From Drosophila miranda (Eukaryota > Arthropoda > Insecta > Diptera > Drosophilidae): a stretch of 64,000 nucleotides of DNA. The stretch lies in assembly GCF_003369915.1 (NCBI RefSeq), contig NC_046675.1, positions 28,148,001-28,212,000 of the forward strand, in the 5' to 3' direction. Numbering within the stretch: the first letter of the stretch is position 1; each line of letters opens with the position of its first letter. Below, piece by piece: positions 32,504 to 44,318 of the stretch. Below the pieces are notes generated by a model. That model was given only the letters and a program-made list of their open reading frames with translations. It made no database searches and was not told the origin of the DNA. The translations under genes and the position numbers were made by a program.

Positions 32504-33142
32504 TTAATTGACTTCCAGCAGCAGACTGATGAGATCCAGGGGCGTCTTTTGGCACTCGCTCCCATAGAAGGCCTCGCAGTCGCCCCCTCGCCTGCCGAAC
32601 CGCTCCGAGGCGTGGTAGTCGCGGTCTGAGCCGTGGCCCGTCGGCTCGTCCCTGGAGCTCGAGGGCGTGAGGACGATGTCCAGCACTTCCCCGAGCAGGC
32701 CGCTCTCGTGGCTCAGCGGCAGGGCTGCGTGCTCGCAGATCAGACGCAGGAGGCAGCTGCGCCCCGGGAGGCCGGCGTTCGCTATGACCATCTCGATGCC
32801 GCGGTACACGATCCAGCGGTAGAGAGCGCCGTAGTTCGACTCGTCCCCTCGGCCCGTTATGGCCTGGGGCTTGAGGTACACCCGCGTGATCTCCGTGGAA
32901 TTGGTGGGCAGGAAATACTCGGCCTTGAGGACGTATCCCGAGGTCACGGACTCGAAGTGGAGCCCCTCGACGGGTATGCCAATGCCGCCAATAAACTGAA
33001 CCCGCGTCGGACTGGTCGGCGGAAAGATGAGCGATCGGCTGAAGCGTTTCAGATGGTTTCCCTGGACTCCGGCACGGACCCAGGCGCAGGCCAGGAATAG
33101 CAGCGCAGCCGGAAATATGCTCAAAACTGTCTGATGATGCAT
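32504..33142 (-). CDS. DM4/12-family secreted protein
   Basis: Single-exon gene of 212 aa belonging to the insect DM4/DM12 family (function unknown; many members are secreted and arranged in clusters). It starts with a hydrophobic signal peptide (residues 1-25, MHHQTVLSIFPAALLFLACA). The DM4/12 signature occupies the C-terminal half: CLLRLICEHAALPL, LGEVLDIVLTPS, YHASERFGRRGGDC and CQKTPLDLI, with the four family cysteines present. The start ATG at 33142 places the signal peptide at the very N-terminus. The poly(A) hexamer AATAAA (minus strand, 32505-32500) overlaps the stop codon, suggesting a very short 3'UTR. The gene stands alone between long noncoding stretches. It may correspond to melanogaster CG14720, which is from memory and unverified. 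Confidence 0.88.
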   Translation of the reverse strand: MHHQTVLSIFPAALLFLACAWVRAGVQGNHLKRFSRSLIFPPTSPTRVQFIGGIGIPVEGLHFESVTSGYVLKAEYFLPTNSTEITRVYLKPQAITGRGDESNYGALYRWIVYRGIEMVIANAGLPGRSCLLRLICEHAALPLSHESGLLGEVLDIVLTPSSSRDEPTGHGSDRDYHASERFGRRGGDCEAFYGSECQKTPLDLISLLLEVN

Positions 33143-33366
33143 TTGTGCGATCGCTTCGAGAAGAGTTTAAGAACTGAGCCACAGAATCGCAGCCCAGAAC
33201 CCAAAACTCACTTTCTTCTGAGGCATCTTTGAGTCGGAGGAAATCAGATCAATTAGCATCTCGGTGGCAAGTCGTTGATCAAAGTAGGTTTCACTAAGCA
33301 CTAAGCAGCCTCGTATTCGGCATTCAAAGGTTCTTTAAACGCTGCTAATTGAACTGAAAATACACA

Positions 33367-33405
33367 TCCATCCATCCATCCGTCCATCCATCCGTCCGTC
33401 CATCC
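33367..33405. repeat. (ATCC/GTCC)n microsatellite
   Basis: About ten tetranucleotide units in the region upstream of the DM4/12 gene. Confidence 0.9.
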
Positions 33406-33651
33406 ACTGCAGTGGAAGATGGTTTTCCTTAGACGTGACCCCTTTTTTTATCCGGCACAGACACAGCACTGAGAGCAGATCAAACAAAATGGGAATCATC
33501 GTACCCCCACCCCTACCCGTACCCCTACCCCTCCTACCCTTCTCTGTGGCATTGTAAATACAGACTGCGTCTTTGGCAATCGTCTTTGTAGGAGTATTCG
33601 AATGTAATCCAGCTACCACGAGAAGTACACATCCACATCCATAGACATCCT

Positions 33652-33690
33652 CATTCCCATTCCCATTCCCATTCCCATTCCCATTCCCAT
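33652..33690. repeat. (CATTCC)n hexanucleotide repeat
   Basis: Six tandem copies. Confidence 0.9.
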
Positions 33691-34105
33691 GCTCATTCTT
33701 TGGGGGCATCGCATCCTATTGAAGATGTAAGTGCATGCAGCTCCTAAAGCATTTCAAAATGTGTATAAGAAATTGTATAAAATGTGCGAGCATTGGCATT
33801 AAGACACTAAGCTCTGGCACATCTCTGCCCCTCCCCCCCTCAGCGGGTGGGTGGTCGGGGTTCGCAAGGCGAAGCGGAAGTTATGCCGTCAACGACTTGA
33901 GTAAGTTAAGTGAACTGCTACTGCTGCTGCTGCTGCATCAGGGGTTTTGCAGCAGAGATGAGCCGTGACCCCCCTACAAGGGGGGGGCGGAGAGTGGGAG
34001 CTAAACGAACCCCTTCGACGGCTGCTACAGGAATGCGATAATAGCCATGAAGAGAAGGAGATTAGAGAGTAGCGAGAAGGATAGAAAAGACAAGAAGAGA
34101 GCAAC

Positions 34106-34140
34106 CCTGCCCCTGCCCCTGCCCCTGCCCCAGCCCCTGT
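34106..34140. repeat. (CCCCTG)n repeat
   Basis: Five to six copies of a hexamer with one CAG variant. Confidence 0.9.
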
Positions 34141-35319
34141 CCCGACTCGTGAAGGATAAGGACGTACATCACAGTGAAAAAATAGACGCATTTCCTGCCG
34201 CCTCCTTGCCCATCTCCTGCTATGGAGATGGGAATTGTTGATTGAATGGAGCTGCTGTTTAAGAAAACTATTCCTAAACGCCAAAGAAAGAAACAAAGAA
34301 GTAGAGAATTTAGATGGCAAACGAAACGAAACGAAAGGAAACATATTTTAGATGCCAGGACACACACACAGGTGCGAGTACGTGTCGTATACGTAATAAA
34401 CAGCAGCAGCACAACACAGAAACGCATTCATCAACGCTTGGAGGTTGGAGGTTGGAGCTTCGTCCTCTTCGTCGTCACATCTTGACCTCGCAGAGCCTTA
34501 AAATTACCTCGTTAGTGCTCCAAGGTGCCGTAAATCCTTTTGCGAGACTCAACAGCATTCGCCTCCCCCTCCACACTCTACCGCTCCGCTCTCTCGTGTG
34601 GCAAACGCGTGTCTTACTTATGCTTATTTAGTCGGGTGCATGCTGCCTGGTGCAGGCCAAGAGGGAGTGGATAATGAGTTAAATTATTATGCAAACGACG
34701 GCGGCTCCATGTCTTGAGATGGAAATGTGTGCTCCACATAAACAAAACACTCGAAATGTGTGCCGGGGACAAACAGAGCCTAGAGCCCTAGAGGGGGCAA
34801 AGGGCTCTTTGGATTAGATTGGAAGGAAGCTGCTCCCCCCCATTCGATGCAAGTGGCACTATTTGGAGCACTCTGGAGCCCTCTTGAGAGCTCCGCCTAC
34901 TGCCTACTTCCTACTGCCCCACTCCTACTCGTACTCCTACTTCTACTCCTACTCCTTGCATTTAGAATCTATGCTATCCATATTATTTATGGACATTGCA
35001 CACAATAATTGGCCAGCTTTCCGCTCCAATGGTTTTTGAATGGTTGCAATGGTCAATGGAAACGAGGCTTGTGGATGGGCTACCGAGTGGATGCCGGTTC
35101 GTTGACCCCAAAAACATTTCAATGTTTCAATGTTTGCCAGTCATAAAACAGCCAAAGAGTCACAGTCACAGTCACAGTGAACGGCAGGCAGGTGTGTCTG
35201 TCGTCTGGCAGTCATTCCAAATCGACGAATGGCATACAATAAAATCAATAAAAAATAAATCTAAAAAATAAAGCCACGAATCACTTGAATAGAGCCAGCG
35301 CTAAAGAGCAAACAGGCCA

Positions 35320-35340
35320 GAGAGAGAGAGAGAGAGAGAG
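35320..35340. repeat. (GA)n microsatellite
   Basis: About ten dinucleotide units. Confidence 0.9.
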
Positions 35341-38300
35341 ACGCTTACTGCTAGGCTACTCTGTGAGAGAGTCACTGGAAATGTATCTTTTAATCACTGC
35401 GAATAAGGCCGTCAAGCGGGAAGCCGGACAGAATGACAGGTGGACCGATGGGCGCTCGCTTGCTTTCCCTATCCCGATAGCGAGAGAGCGGGGAGCGGAG
35501 AGATATATTTAAGGATAATTCAATGATTGCTCGGCTGAATATGTATATATACGATGTACTTACTATTCTGTGCGAAGACGGAGTGCAGGGCGGAGAGAAG
35601 CCCAGGACGAGCAATTGTTTTTGAATGAAATCAATTTTTTGGCCAAATATTTGGTCCAAACGAGTACTAGTACTCGGCCTACAAGGCCTAAAGGTGGGTC
35701 TGCAGCGTCATCCCATGGCCACCCACGATGCGGGTCAGCTTCAGCTTCAAATGTCATGGGTCATATGGGTCAAAAGAGTTGCCTCACGTGTATCCTGTCT
35801 GTCTGCCTCTCCTGTCCTGTCCTGTCCTGCCTGTGTGGCAGATGTACATATGCAAATGACCGGAAGAACACAGCAAACATTCTAATCGGCAAAGCGGGGT
35901 TTGTTGATGCTGCCTCCTCTGCTGTGATGAAAATTTAAATATTGCACGAAAGCCAGAAAGACCAGACATAATCCAAAGCAGGAGGCAGGAGACAGTAAAG
36001 GCTGGACGCTAGTAGTGGCAGTAGAAGACCTGGCTAACTAACAAAGTTAAAGTCTGCCAAACTGTTATTAAAAGTTTCGACATTTTGACCGAACCGAACC
36101 GAGCCGTAGCTCTTTATTTAGTTACACTCTCAAAAGAACAAAGAACCGAACTGAAACCTGCTGCCTGCAGCCCCTTAAATGGGATCAAAATAAAGACCCA
36201 GGCAGGCTGGCAGACAGACTGCCAGAGGACAGAGGAGGCAGTGCGGCTGCTGCTGGCAACAGTATTCAAATATTAAATCCACCCGATGCGGAGTGCACCC
36301 CAAACAGCAGCAGCATCCCCACCACATAAAGAACAGCTGCGTGCACCGTGGAGGAGGAGGAGGAGGAGCAGGAGAAGGTTCAACGGTAGATGGAGGGCAG
36401 ATTCCTCTGCTGCTGCTGCTGCTGCCCTTTCCGTGTTTAATTGAGTTTGAAATAGGTGCCTGGTGCCTGGTGCCTGGTCTGCCAGTCGGTGGGGCGACGC
36501 GAAATTGGCTTAGTTGTGGGGGGAGGGGGGGGATCCCCCCATGGCCCACTACCATATGGGAGGATGCTGGCGCACGATGTTTCTTTAAGGGCACGGAATC
36601 CTTAAGTCGGAAACAGGGGATGGATGGATCCAAACTTTTGATTTGGATTTGATTGCAATTTTGATGTAATTTTTTCGGTGGATTCCGCCTTTTGTGGTTT
36701 CCGGGGAAAACGACTGTAAAGTGCTTCCAATTACAGGAGGGAGAGAGAGGGGAATATCAACATTTGGGAGGCATCGCGGGCCATTCCCTGAATTTTATGT
36801 TCCACCCTTTGGGGTGGAATCCTTTGAATCCTTTCGGCAAATTCATTTATTTCAATTGTTACTCAAACTGGAACTGCTTCCGTTCCCTTCCGCCCTTTCC
36901 CGACAACATATAGGGCGTAATAAGCCCGCTTTTTATGCCGCATGCATTGTGCGGAGCAGCGTTTTTATATTGTTTCCAGAGGGGAAGTTCGGTTGGAAAT
37001 TTAGGCGGCAACAGTGGGCCGCACAACCAAGAGATAAATAGGGCATAAATATGGGGAGACTTTGGCTGAAACGCGTACCACTGTGTGCCACTGCCACTGC
37101 CACTGCCATGCCCCCTCTTCCTCTTCCTCTTCCACGATGTGTACGCCACTCGATGGCGAAAGTTTTGAATCCATTCTCCGTTCATTTTATAACCCCAAAA
37201 GTTTTCAACTTTTTGGCGGCATTACGAGAGTACCAGGATATTCCTAGGCCAATGTCTGTCTTTGGGCTTATTTTTATGGCCAATGGAAGTCTATGGGCAG
37301 GGACGGGACCGACTCTCTCCCCAGGTGACGCCCAGAATTTACTTACCAAGTACTTATTTGCCTATTTGCAAGAGCCATTTGGATAAATGGTAGCAAGGGG
37401 GAGGAAGCGATGGGCAGGAGCTCTGATTCGGAGCCTGGAGGCCCCAAAGAAATCTAATAAAATAAAATAAACCTCGGCATTGCAGCTGTATAAACAAATA
37501 CCTGATAAAGACAGCCACAGCTGGGGGAAACCTTTCTACCCTTTCTAGTCCTCTGTTCCCGACAAAAAGGTCCAGTCTGGACTCGGATATTTGCATAAAG
37601 AATGTTGCAGAATTAGCGGCGGGTCGTCGTTACACATTGAGGGACAGGACAATCAAGGGAATCCTGCCTTTGGTATTCTTTATTATTAAATTTTATTATA
37701 ATGTTTAGCATAATTTCCCCTATTTTTCCGCATCTAAAGCAGAGGGAAAATGCTAATGTGAAAAGTCCTCTTTGGACAACTGCCAAAGAATATTAGCGGC
37801 CAAGTGAGGAGATTTAAAGTGGCGTCCGCATCTGCGTCTCTTAAATACGGAACTCTAAAAGCCGGGTCGAGGAGTAGCCGTGTCAGAATGTCCTGCCATC
37901 GATATTTACAGCACCCCAGAGACTTTTTTTTGGGGAAAATAGAAGTCGAGAAGCCGCACAAAGTGCGACTGCGGAATGCGACAATTAATTTTGGTGAATT
38001 ATGACCGCAGAGTGCTGAAAAATGGTGCTAATGTGACGGCAATTCTCGACAAAAACACGAACAGCTGTCAGGACAGGACAGAACCCAAAAATGCACAAAA
38101 CTGGAGAGCGGCATCTCTTGCACGTTTGCATCTGTGTATCCTCTGGATCCTGTGGATAATGCGACCGCAGACCGAAAAAAGACAGCGGCATCAACAGAAT
38201 GGTGGCAGTGGTGGCAATGGTGGCAGCTCTCTAGCTCCCTAGCGTGTCGTTTCGTTTTGCAATATGACAGCCAGAAGCCGGGCACCCCGCTACGTATACG

Positions 38301-40375
38301 TGATATTCGAATGCAGCAATGCCACAACCATCGAGGCTTTGGAGCTGTCAGAGCCGTCAGAGCAATGCCAATCTAAGCCCATCGCCCATCTAGCGGGGCT
38401 TTCAGTTTCAGCTTCAGTTTCGATCTTAGTGGCGACAGTTGCCATAATTTATAGCCAAACATTTCAACGCTCTGTGGTGGTGGGTGGTGGTGGGAGGGGC
38501 CATTGTTCGATGCACGTGCAAAGGGCAGAGCAGAGCAGAGCAGACAAAGGCAAAAACGCAACAAAACGGCGGCAGGCGTTGGCCGTTAGCCGGCGATGGG
38601 GGAAAAACATGCGGAAGTCGCGAGGCGATGCTCCGCCCCTCTCCGCTAAAAACTGCTCTCGTAAAGTACAATGAACCGCAAGAGCTGCATTCTGTGGCAT
38701 CCACGTACATGTGGGGGTGAAGTTGAGTGGATTTCAGTGAAAGAAATGTCTGCAAGTGCTCAACGCCGCCGAAGAGGAGGGAAGAGGCGCCAAAGCGAAA
38801 AGGCGGTTTGTTTTATGTTTTTGCGGCATTCGGCATTCGGCATTCGAGGATTATTTATTCTTGTGAATGACACCTCCTTCAGACAGAAGGCAGGAAACAG
38901 GAAACAGGAGACAGGAGACGGGAGAGGGAAGTGCTGAGGAATATTGTATATGTAGTGCTCGGAGCCAAACCCACGAGGAGCATCCATCCCCTGGAAGTCA
39001 AAATCAAGTTATCTAATGGCCTAATTATGTTGAAATGTTGGGGAAAAAAGCACAAACAGCAGACAATCTTCGGAGCTATAAACCCATCAGGATTCAGGAA
39101 AGTTTCCTTCGTCCTTCGTCCTGCAGTTCAGAGTTTATGGCGCCCGCAGTTTGAAAGTTTTCCATTCAATTCACTTACGAATAAGTTGGTGCTTTTCGCC
39201 TTTGCATTTTGATGCCGCCGCAACGTTTTCCACTCGTTTCGTTTCGTTTCGGTTTCTTTTTGCTTTTTGCTTTTTGCTTACCTTGTTCGCTTGGTGGCCT
39301 AGTTCTTGGGCCAAGGAGTAAACTTTTCCTGGCTGAAAAACCAAAGTAAAACATGGGCCAGACCCCGACCACGAGCCCCAACCAACGGCCAATGCTCTGG
39401 GAGGGAAGAAGTCGTTGCAGCTAATGGTGTTTATTGCATTTACTCTCCTTCTGTGGCACTTAAATCGGCATCATGGCAGCACCAGGCACCAGCAGTGAAG
39501 TGCGACACTGTTGCGCAACAGGCGCGAAGAGGACAGAGGGGTGTAGAGCGTGGGCGTGGGCGTGGGCGAGGGCGAGGGGCAACACCTGCAGCTACGCAAA
39601 TATCCTGCGGGCGCCAGAGCAAAGAACAGGAACGGACTCCAGGCGGACGCAAGGACACAGGACGAAGACCCAGGTCCATCCAGCTGCCATCTTCGTTCGC
39701 GTGGAAGAAAGTGCAAAGTAAATTCAACACAACACAAAGTCCACCAGGCGCCTGTGGCAGGAAAGGGAAGGGTAAGGGGATGGGGATGGGCGATGCGGGT
39801 GCCAAGAAAATGCGCAGCCAGGCTACGCTTTGGGGGAGGCTCTTTGTTGAATGAAGGGAGAGATTTGGCTGCAGCAAAGTTTGATTAAATCACATGACAC
39901 ACTGGGAGGAGGAATGACCAGCGGGCTGTGGAAGGACAGATTCAAGTGGTTTGCCACTGCCACACTGCCACTCCCAATGCGAGAGCACAAGGCAAGTAAA
40001 TAAATTCATTAAACGATTAGAGGAGCTCTCCAGGTGAATGCAGATGCTGCCGTCCAGGGAGTCGGATGGGGGCGTGCCTTTTGTCCACAAGTAAAATATT
40101 CAGTTGGCCTGGATTAAGTGGATTTACCCGCCAGTGCAGTGTGCAGTGTGCAGATGCGCCCCTGGGGCGGGGCCATTGTCCCGCCTGTGGCACAATGGGA
40201 AAAGCCAGGGAATGCCAGAGAAAAAGTTGGTACTTATACGGCTATACGGCTTACGTTTGTGAACCAAGTGTCTCCTTTGCGGCTTCATTTGATTCCAGAA
40301 ATGATTTCAAAATTGAACGTGACATTTATTACATCGAATTTAGAGGCATTTTGGCTATTACTTGAATATTAAACA

Positions 40376-41560
40376 TTAAACATCGATCGAAACATCGTCT
40401 TTAGTGCCGTGGGAGGAGAGAAGATCCTGCACCGAGGACTGCAGCACTAGCTCCCACTTTTCCTTCTCCATTGGGGAGTTCACGGCGGAGTCGCTGGCGG
40501 TCTCTTCGGCCCTGGGGAAATTGCACAGATTGCACCTCTTGCGATACCAGAAGTTGATGTTGTTGCAACCGTCGCACAGCCAATCGTTGTTGTGGGGCCG
40601 TCGTCCGGGGCCAACGCCAGGGGTTGGGGCCGCGCCCTTCTCCGCCTGGCAGCGGTTGCAGGAGGAGCGCCACACAAAGTTGCTGTTGCGGCACACACGA
40701 CAGGACCAGTTGTCGCTGGCCGGCTTCCACTTGGGGGTGCGCGGGTGCTGTTGCTGCTGCTCCCCCGTGGCACTCCGCGGGTGGCGGGGGTAGCTGTAGC
40801 GCACGCTCCCGGCGCGAGTGGAGAGGTAGGCGGGGAGGACTGTCAGAGTATGGCCCATGAATCGCCTGCCACTCATCGCTGTTATGGCCGCATGGGCCGA
40901 CAGGGGGCTCACGTAGGTGATGGTTGCCTCCCCCTTGGAGCGGCCCGTCAGCTTGTCCTTGTAGACGAAGATCTTCGGCTTGTCGGTCCCCTCGTCCACC
41001 TTGATGTGTCCGATCTTGCCGAAGCACACGATTATGTCGTTCTTGGTGATGCTCGAACGCATCCCCAGCACGAAAATGGTGTCCGGCTGCAGCACATACT
41101 GCTCGTGGCCAACGAGGATGGCGGGGCAGAAGCACGGGGCAGTTGTACGCTGCTCCAGATTCCGACTCAGATTCAGATAGGGCAGCCGGCCGAAGGAGCG
41201 TCTCGCCACCGATGCGCCACCCCCTTCTGGGGGTGAGTGGAGCACGGGATTCACAACAGATACATTCCGCACCATATCCATGCCCACATCCTCATCCATA
41301 TCCATTTTCTGCAGCTGCACTTCAGCAGGGGAGGCGTAGGATGAGTGGTTCTCCTCCTTCTCCCCCTCCTGCTCCTCGTCAACGTCCAGGAACAGAGTGC
41401 GTGCATCGCCACCGCCGTCCTCGTAGCAATACGGGTCGCAGGAGTCAACAATGCGATTACTATGGTGCCCAGGACTAGGCCCGATTTGGCTCTGAGGGTT
41501 TTCAACTAAATTTAGATGGCTGTACGGAATGCCACTGAAAAACACCAAATTGCGGTCCAT
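40376..41560 (-). CDS. FUS/cabeza-like RNA-binding protein with one RRM and two RanBP2-type zinc fingers
   Basis: Intronless gene of 394 aa. The RRM is at about residues 160-245 (RNP2 TIFVLGM; the loop PKIFVYKDKLTGRSKGEAT is characteristic of FET proteins such as cabeza). Two RanBP2 zinc fingers follow, at about 283-306 (WSCRVCRNSNFVWRSSCNRC) and 327-348 (WLCDGCNNINFWYRKRCNLC); each has the four Cys and the W/N/F residues used to bind GGU-type single-stranded RNA. Unlike cabeza it lacks RGG repeats and the Gly/Tyr/Gln-rich prion-like N-terminus; residues 1-140 are acidic. The melanogaster counterpart is probably CG14718 (from memory). No introns plus the reduced architecture suggest an old retrocopy of a cabeza-type gene, which is inference. 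Confidence 0.88.
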   Translation of the reverse strand: MDRNLVFFSGIPYSHLNLVENPQSQIGPSPGHHSNRIVDSCDPYCYEDGGGDARTLFLDVDEEQEGEKEENHSSYASPAEVQLQKMDMDEDVGMDMVRNVSVVNPVLHSPPEGGGASVARRSFGRLPYLNLSRNLEQRTTAPCFCPAILVGHEQYVLQPDTIFVLGMRSSITKNDIIVCFGKIGHIKVDEGTDKPKIFVYKDKLTGRSKGEATITYVSPLSAHAAITAMSGRRFMGHTLTVLPAYLSTRAGSVRYSYPRHPRSATGEQQQQHPRTPKWKPASDNWSCRVCRNSNFVWRSSCNRCQAEKGAAPTPGVGPGRRPHNNDWLCDGCNNINFWYRKRCNLCNFPRAEETASDSAVNSPMEKEKWELVLQSSVQDLLSSHGTKDDVSIDV

Positions 41561-42508
41561 CGTATAAAAGAACTTTTGTTAAAATTTCAGTTTTCTACTT
41601 ATTTGATTACTAGACGACACGACAAAAAACACGAACCGAACCGATTCCTTTCGAACATAAAAACAAAACTGAGAACTACTGAAATCTTTGAAAACATCCA
41701 CGGGAATCGAATCGAATCCCCATTAAAGACTGAACTGAAAGTCAGAGTATCCCCAGACTTTCCTTAACATGATGACTTTTCCGTGGCCTACTCCCTCTTC
41801 GGGGCTTTACAATATGTATTTTCAGAAAAATTATCGTTTTGCATCCAAGGATGCAAGGATGCAAGGATGCAAGGAACCAGTATCGAGTATCCAGTGTTCA
41901 CTGGAAATTTTATCATCTCTCCGGATCCGGCTACTCGTGGAGCAGTTGCTCTGATGACTTTGCACTTTGCTCTCTCCATCGCGATGGGAAAATTGATTCA
42001 TAATTTTAGTACCCGCCGACACTCAAAGAGTATTTGGGGTATATTTGCGATATATTACGGCTGGTAGTGCTGTGGGAAGCGAGAGATACAGATGCAGCGG
42101 TATACAAAACAGTGCCGGATGAATGGAAACAGGTTCTATAGAACACAACTAGCGGTCGTGAGAGAGGGCGGAGAGCACCCCCTCCCCGTAATGACCGTTC
42201 TTGCGAGCAGCGATACCAACAGACAGAAAGCTCGAAAGCTCACTCACGCACTGAGTACCGGGCATTAAAGTAGAGCCGCGGCCCATGCCCCGTCTCCCAT
42301 TCCCAACGTTCCCGCTCTAGTTGGTTTTTTCCAACAAATCGATTTCACGGACACACCACATTAGAAGCATGGCATACCAAATTGGATAAATACCCGAAGC
42401 ATATCCAGTAGACGGATTGATTGGCCTAAAAGCGATCTGGGAAAGTGTATATATTTTCGTCTAACCCTACTGTCCAACCATTGTCAACCTCATCGCCGTC
42501 GCCCGAAG
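41561..42508. other. Intergenic: minisatellite, obscura-type repeat fragment and first Diedel-cluster flank
   Basis: Contains a GGATGCAA tandem repeat (41845-41874). A fragment with TACCCGCCGACACTCAAAGA at about 42010 continues into a segment (42085-42115) shared with 48425-48455. The 5' flank of the Diedel-like cluster (about 42325-42430; ACACACCACATTAGAAGC, then GGATAAATACCCG) recurs at 43028-43125 and before the other copies. Confidence 0.55.
41845..41874. repeat. (GGATGCAA)n tandem repeat
   Basis: Three to four octamer copies upstream of the Diedel-like cluster. Confidence 0.9.
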
Positions 42509-42916
42509 ATGAACTTCACGTTTACTGTTGTGCTGTTCCTAGTTCTCCTCGGAGAAGTCACGTCCGAATGCTGCAGAGGAGTTATATGCGCAGACGGAAC
42601 TTGGTCGAGTCCTTATTGCGGCGTTGGCAAGTGCAATATTTTCGGATGCAACTGCAACGGCGGGTGTAGAAAAGGCGGTCCTTGTTGTTACGCGCGTAGA
42701 TATGGAAGGGCCGCGCCGATTTTGGCGGTCGTGGGGGCTTCGGCGGCGGGGACGTTGACTTCCCATGTTGTTTCAGATATGTATGACGCGGCTGCTAATC
42801 AAATAAAAAAGTGGACGGTTTCGCGTTGCGCAGATGGATCTAAGGCGACCCCTTATTGCGGCGTTGGCAAGTGCAATATGGTCGGATGCAACTGCGACGG
42901 CGGGTGTAGAAAATGA
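42509..42916 (+). CDS. Diedel-like secreted cysteine-rich peptide, copy A (two modules, long linker)
   Basis: 135-aa precursor with a clear signal peptide (MNFTFTVVLFLVLLGEVTS, cleavage likely before ECC). The mature peptide has two modules of pattern CC-x-C-x-DG-x-PYCG-x-G-x-CN-x-GC-x-C-x-GGC, 16 Cys in all. Each module matches the CADG..YCG.G.CN..GCNCDGGC portion I recall from Diedel, the secreted fly protein that dampens IMD signalling and is shared with some insect viruses. Unlike copies B and C, the two modules are separated by a ~40-residue linker with a hydrophobic stretch (APILAVVGASAAGTL, about residues 70-84). The start ATG matches the leader position in copy B. The 3' flank (GTCAAAGACGTTATT) is shared with B and C. 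Function is inferred: circulating immune or toxin-like peptide. Confidence 0.8.
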   Translation: MNFTFTVVLFLVLLGEVTSECCRGVICADGTWSSPYCGVGKCNIFGCNCNGGCRKGGPCCYARRYGRAAPILAVVGASAAGTLTSHVVSDMYDAAANQIKKWTVSRCADGSKATPYCGVGKCNMVGCNCDGGCRK

Positions 42917-44318
42917 AGTATTTGTCAAAGACGTTATTAATTGTAACGATAGCCCGTGAAAGTAAAAAATACATTTATATCTTGAGCCAAGGTTGTACAT
43001 CAACGAGAAAAAGTTTTTGAAATTCCTAGTCTGTTTTTCCGAACAAATCGATGTCATGGACACACCACATTAGAAGCACATTAGAGGCATACCGAATTAG
43101 GAAAATATGTACACGTGCCATATTCGGCAGATGGATTGGTTGATTGATTGGTTGATTTGATTTGATTTGATTTGATTGGTTAAAAACCCAATAAAAACTC
43201 ATTGAAATCTACATATGTCCGTCCGTGGCCCTATCCCTTTCCCTATCCCTACCTTTTGTGTTGATTGTTTCTCTGACTGCAAGTTGTGAAGGAGAAGCCT
43301 GGCCTGGCTCTATGCTTCTCAAATATTCAATCTTAAATACACGCTGAAGAACGCTGAGTAGACAGGCGCTGGACAATCCTAATGAGCTTCATGCCACAGA
43401 CGCAGACGTGGCATGGACTCTGCAAGAAATTGGGGTGTCAGGGAAAAGGCCCCGAAAAAGGCTTCTCCTAATGAATGGCAGATGCTGTCGTTGTCGTTTC
43501 TCTCTGTTTCGGTTCAGTTCCGTTTTGCTGTTAATGTAGATAAGGTCAGGTCATCGGGCGGTGGGGCGGTCGGGGTCGTAAAGAGGCGACCATAAAAGCG
43601 AATTGCGGGTGAAAATGGCGTGCGACAATTGAGGAAGAGCTTCCTAGCTTATCAGTCTCCGGGTCAACAGCCAGCAGCCAGCAGCCAGCAGGATATTAAT
43701 AAACGAGTCCTCAATGTGGAGCACATCCTGCCATGAACAAGGCGCATATTTCTGATGTCCGACTTTATTTTGGGAGCAACGTTTCCCCTTATTCCTAGCC
43801 TTTTGGAGCGGTTTGGCTTAATGTCTGTCTGTCGGTCGGTTTATTCCGTGGGAAAGTCATTTGTGAGGTAATTGGCAGCTAATTGGCTCGATGATTAGCA
43901 GAGAGTTTTATTTTGATTGGGAACGCTCATGGATATTGATAGCCCATCCCTGCTAACAGGTGCTATGTTTCGAACATCCGATACCATCCCAGAAAAGCGA
44001 AGTGCTCGTGGAGGCCGCAGTTTTACACTTGAATACGAAATTCATTGAACGAAAGTTGGGTTCTTTTCTCATCGACACTCCACATTCCATTCTTCCCAGT
44101 CCAGGGAAGTTTTCCCGCCGTGAAAACGTAATCAAAAGTTTGCAAAAAAGCTGAGGGGGAACGTTGTGAGCCGCAGCTAGGGCCACAGCTCTACATTTAT
44201 ACCCGATACCCAGTCAGTACGGCCTCCTTTCGCCAGAAAAACCCTGAAGAAACTTCGAAAACTTTGTTCCGGTCAAGGAGAAGAAGCTAAGCCCAAGGTA
44301 TAAATCTATTTTTTACTT
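42917..44318. other. Spacer with an orphan copy of the cluster 5' flank and a repeat fragment
   Basis: 43028-43125 repeats the 5' flank of copy A (CACACCACATTAGAAGCACA, then a CATACCGAATT segment) but no leader or module follows; the sequence degrades into GATTGGTTGATT/GATTT repeats (about 43135-43180). At 44154-44220 a fragment (GGGGGAACGTTGTGAG..TTATACCCGATACC) matches the left end of the element at 48549. No gene is seen in between. Confidence 0.55.

Larger units (their letters stand above)
33143..40375. other. 7-kb gene-poor region with tandem repeats
   Basis: No supportable gene. Simple repeats include (ATCC)n at 33367-33405, (CATTCC)n at 33652-33690, (CCCCTG)n at 34106-34140, (GA)n at 35320-35340, TCCTG repeats at about 35808-35830, and GTGGCA repeats near 38205-38225. 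Frames of 100-180 codons here are overlapped by equally long frames on the other strand and show no domain. Confidence 0.5.

Noticed and set aside
32367..33182. A 270-codon frame overlapping the DM4/12 gene in another frame of the same strand
   Set aside because: No proper ATG context and no domain; the overlapping 212-aa frame has a signal peptide and the DM4/12 signature.
39306..39854. 182-codon plus-strand frame with Arg/Gly runs
   Set aside because: Arises from GC-rich simple repeats (GTGGGC units), with competing frames on both strands.
40592..41236. 214-codon plus-strand frame
   Set aside because: Antisense of the cabeza-like gene; no start and no domain.
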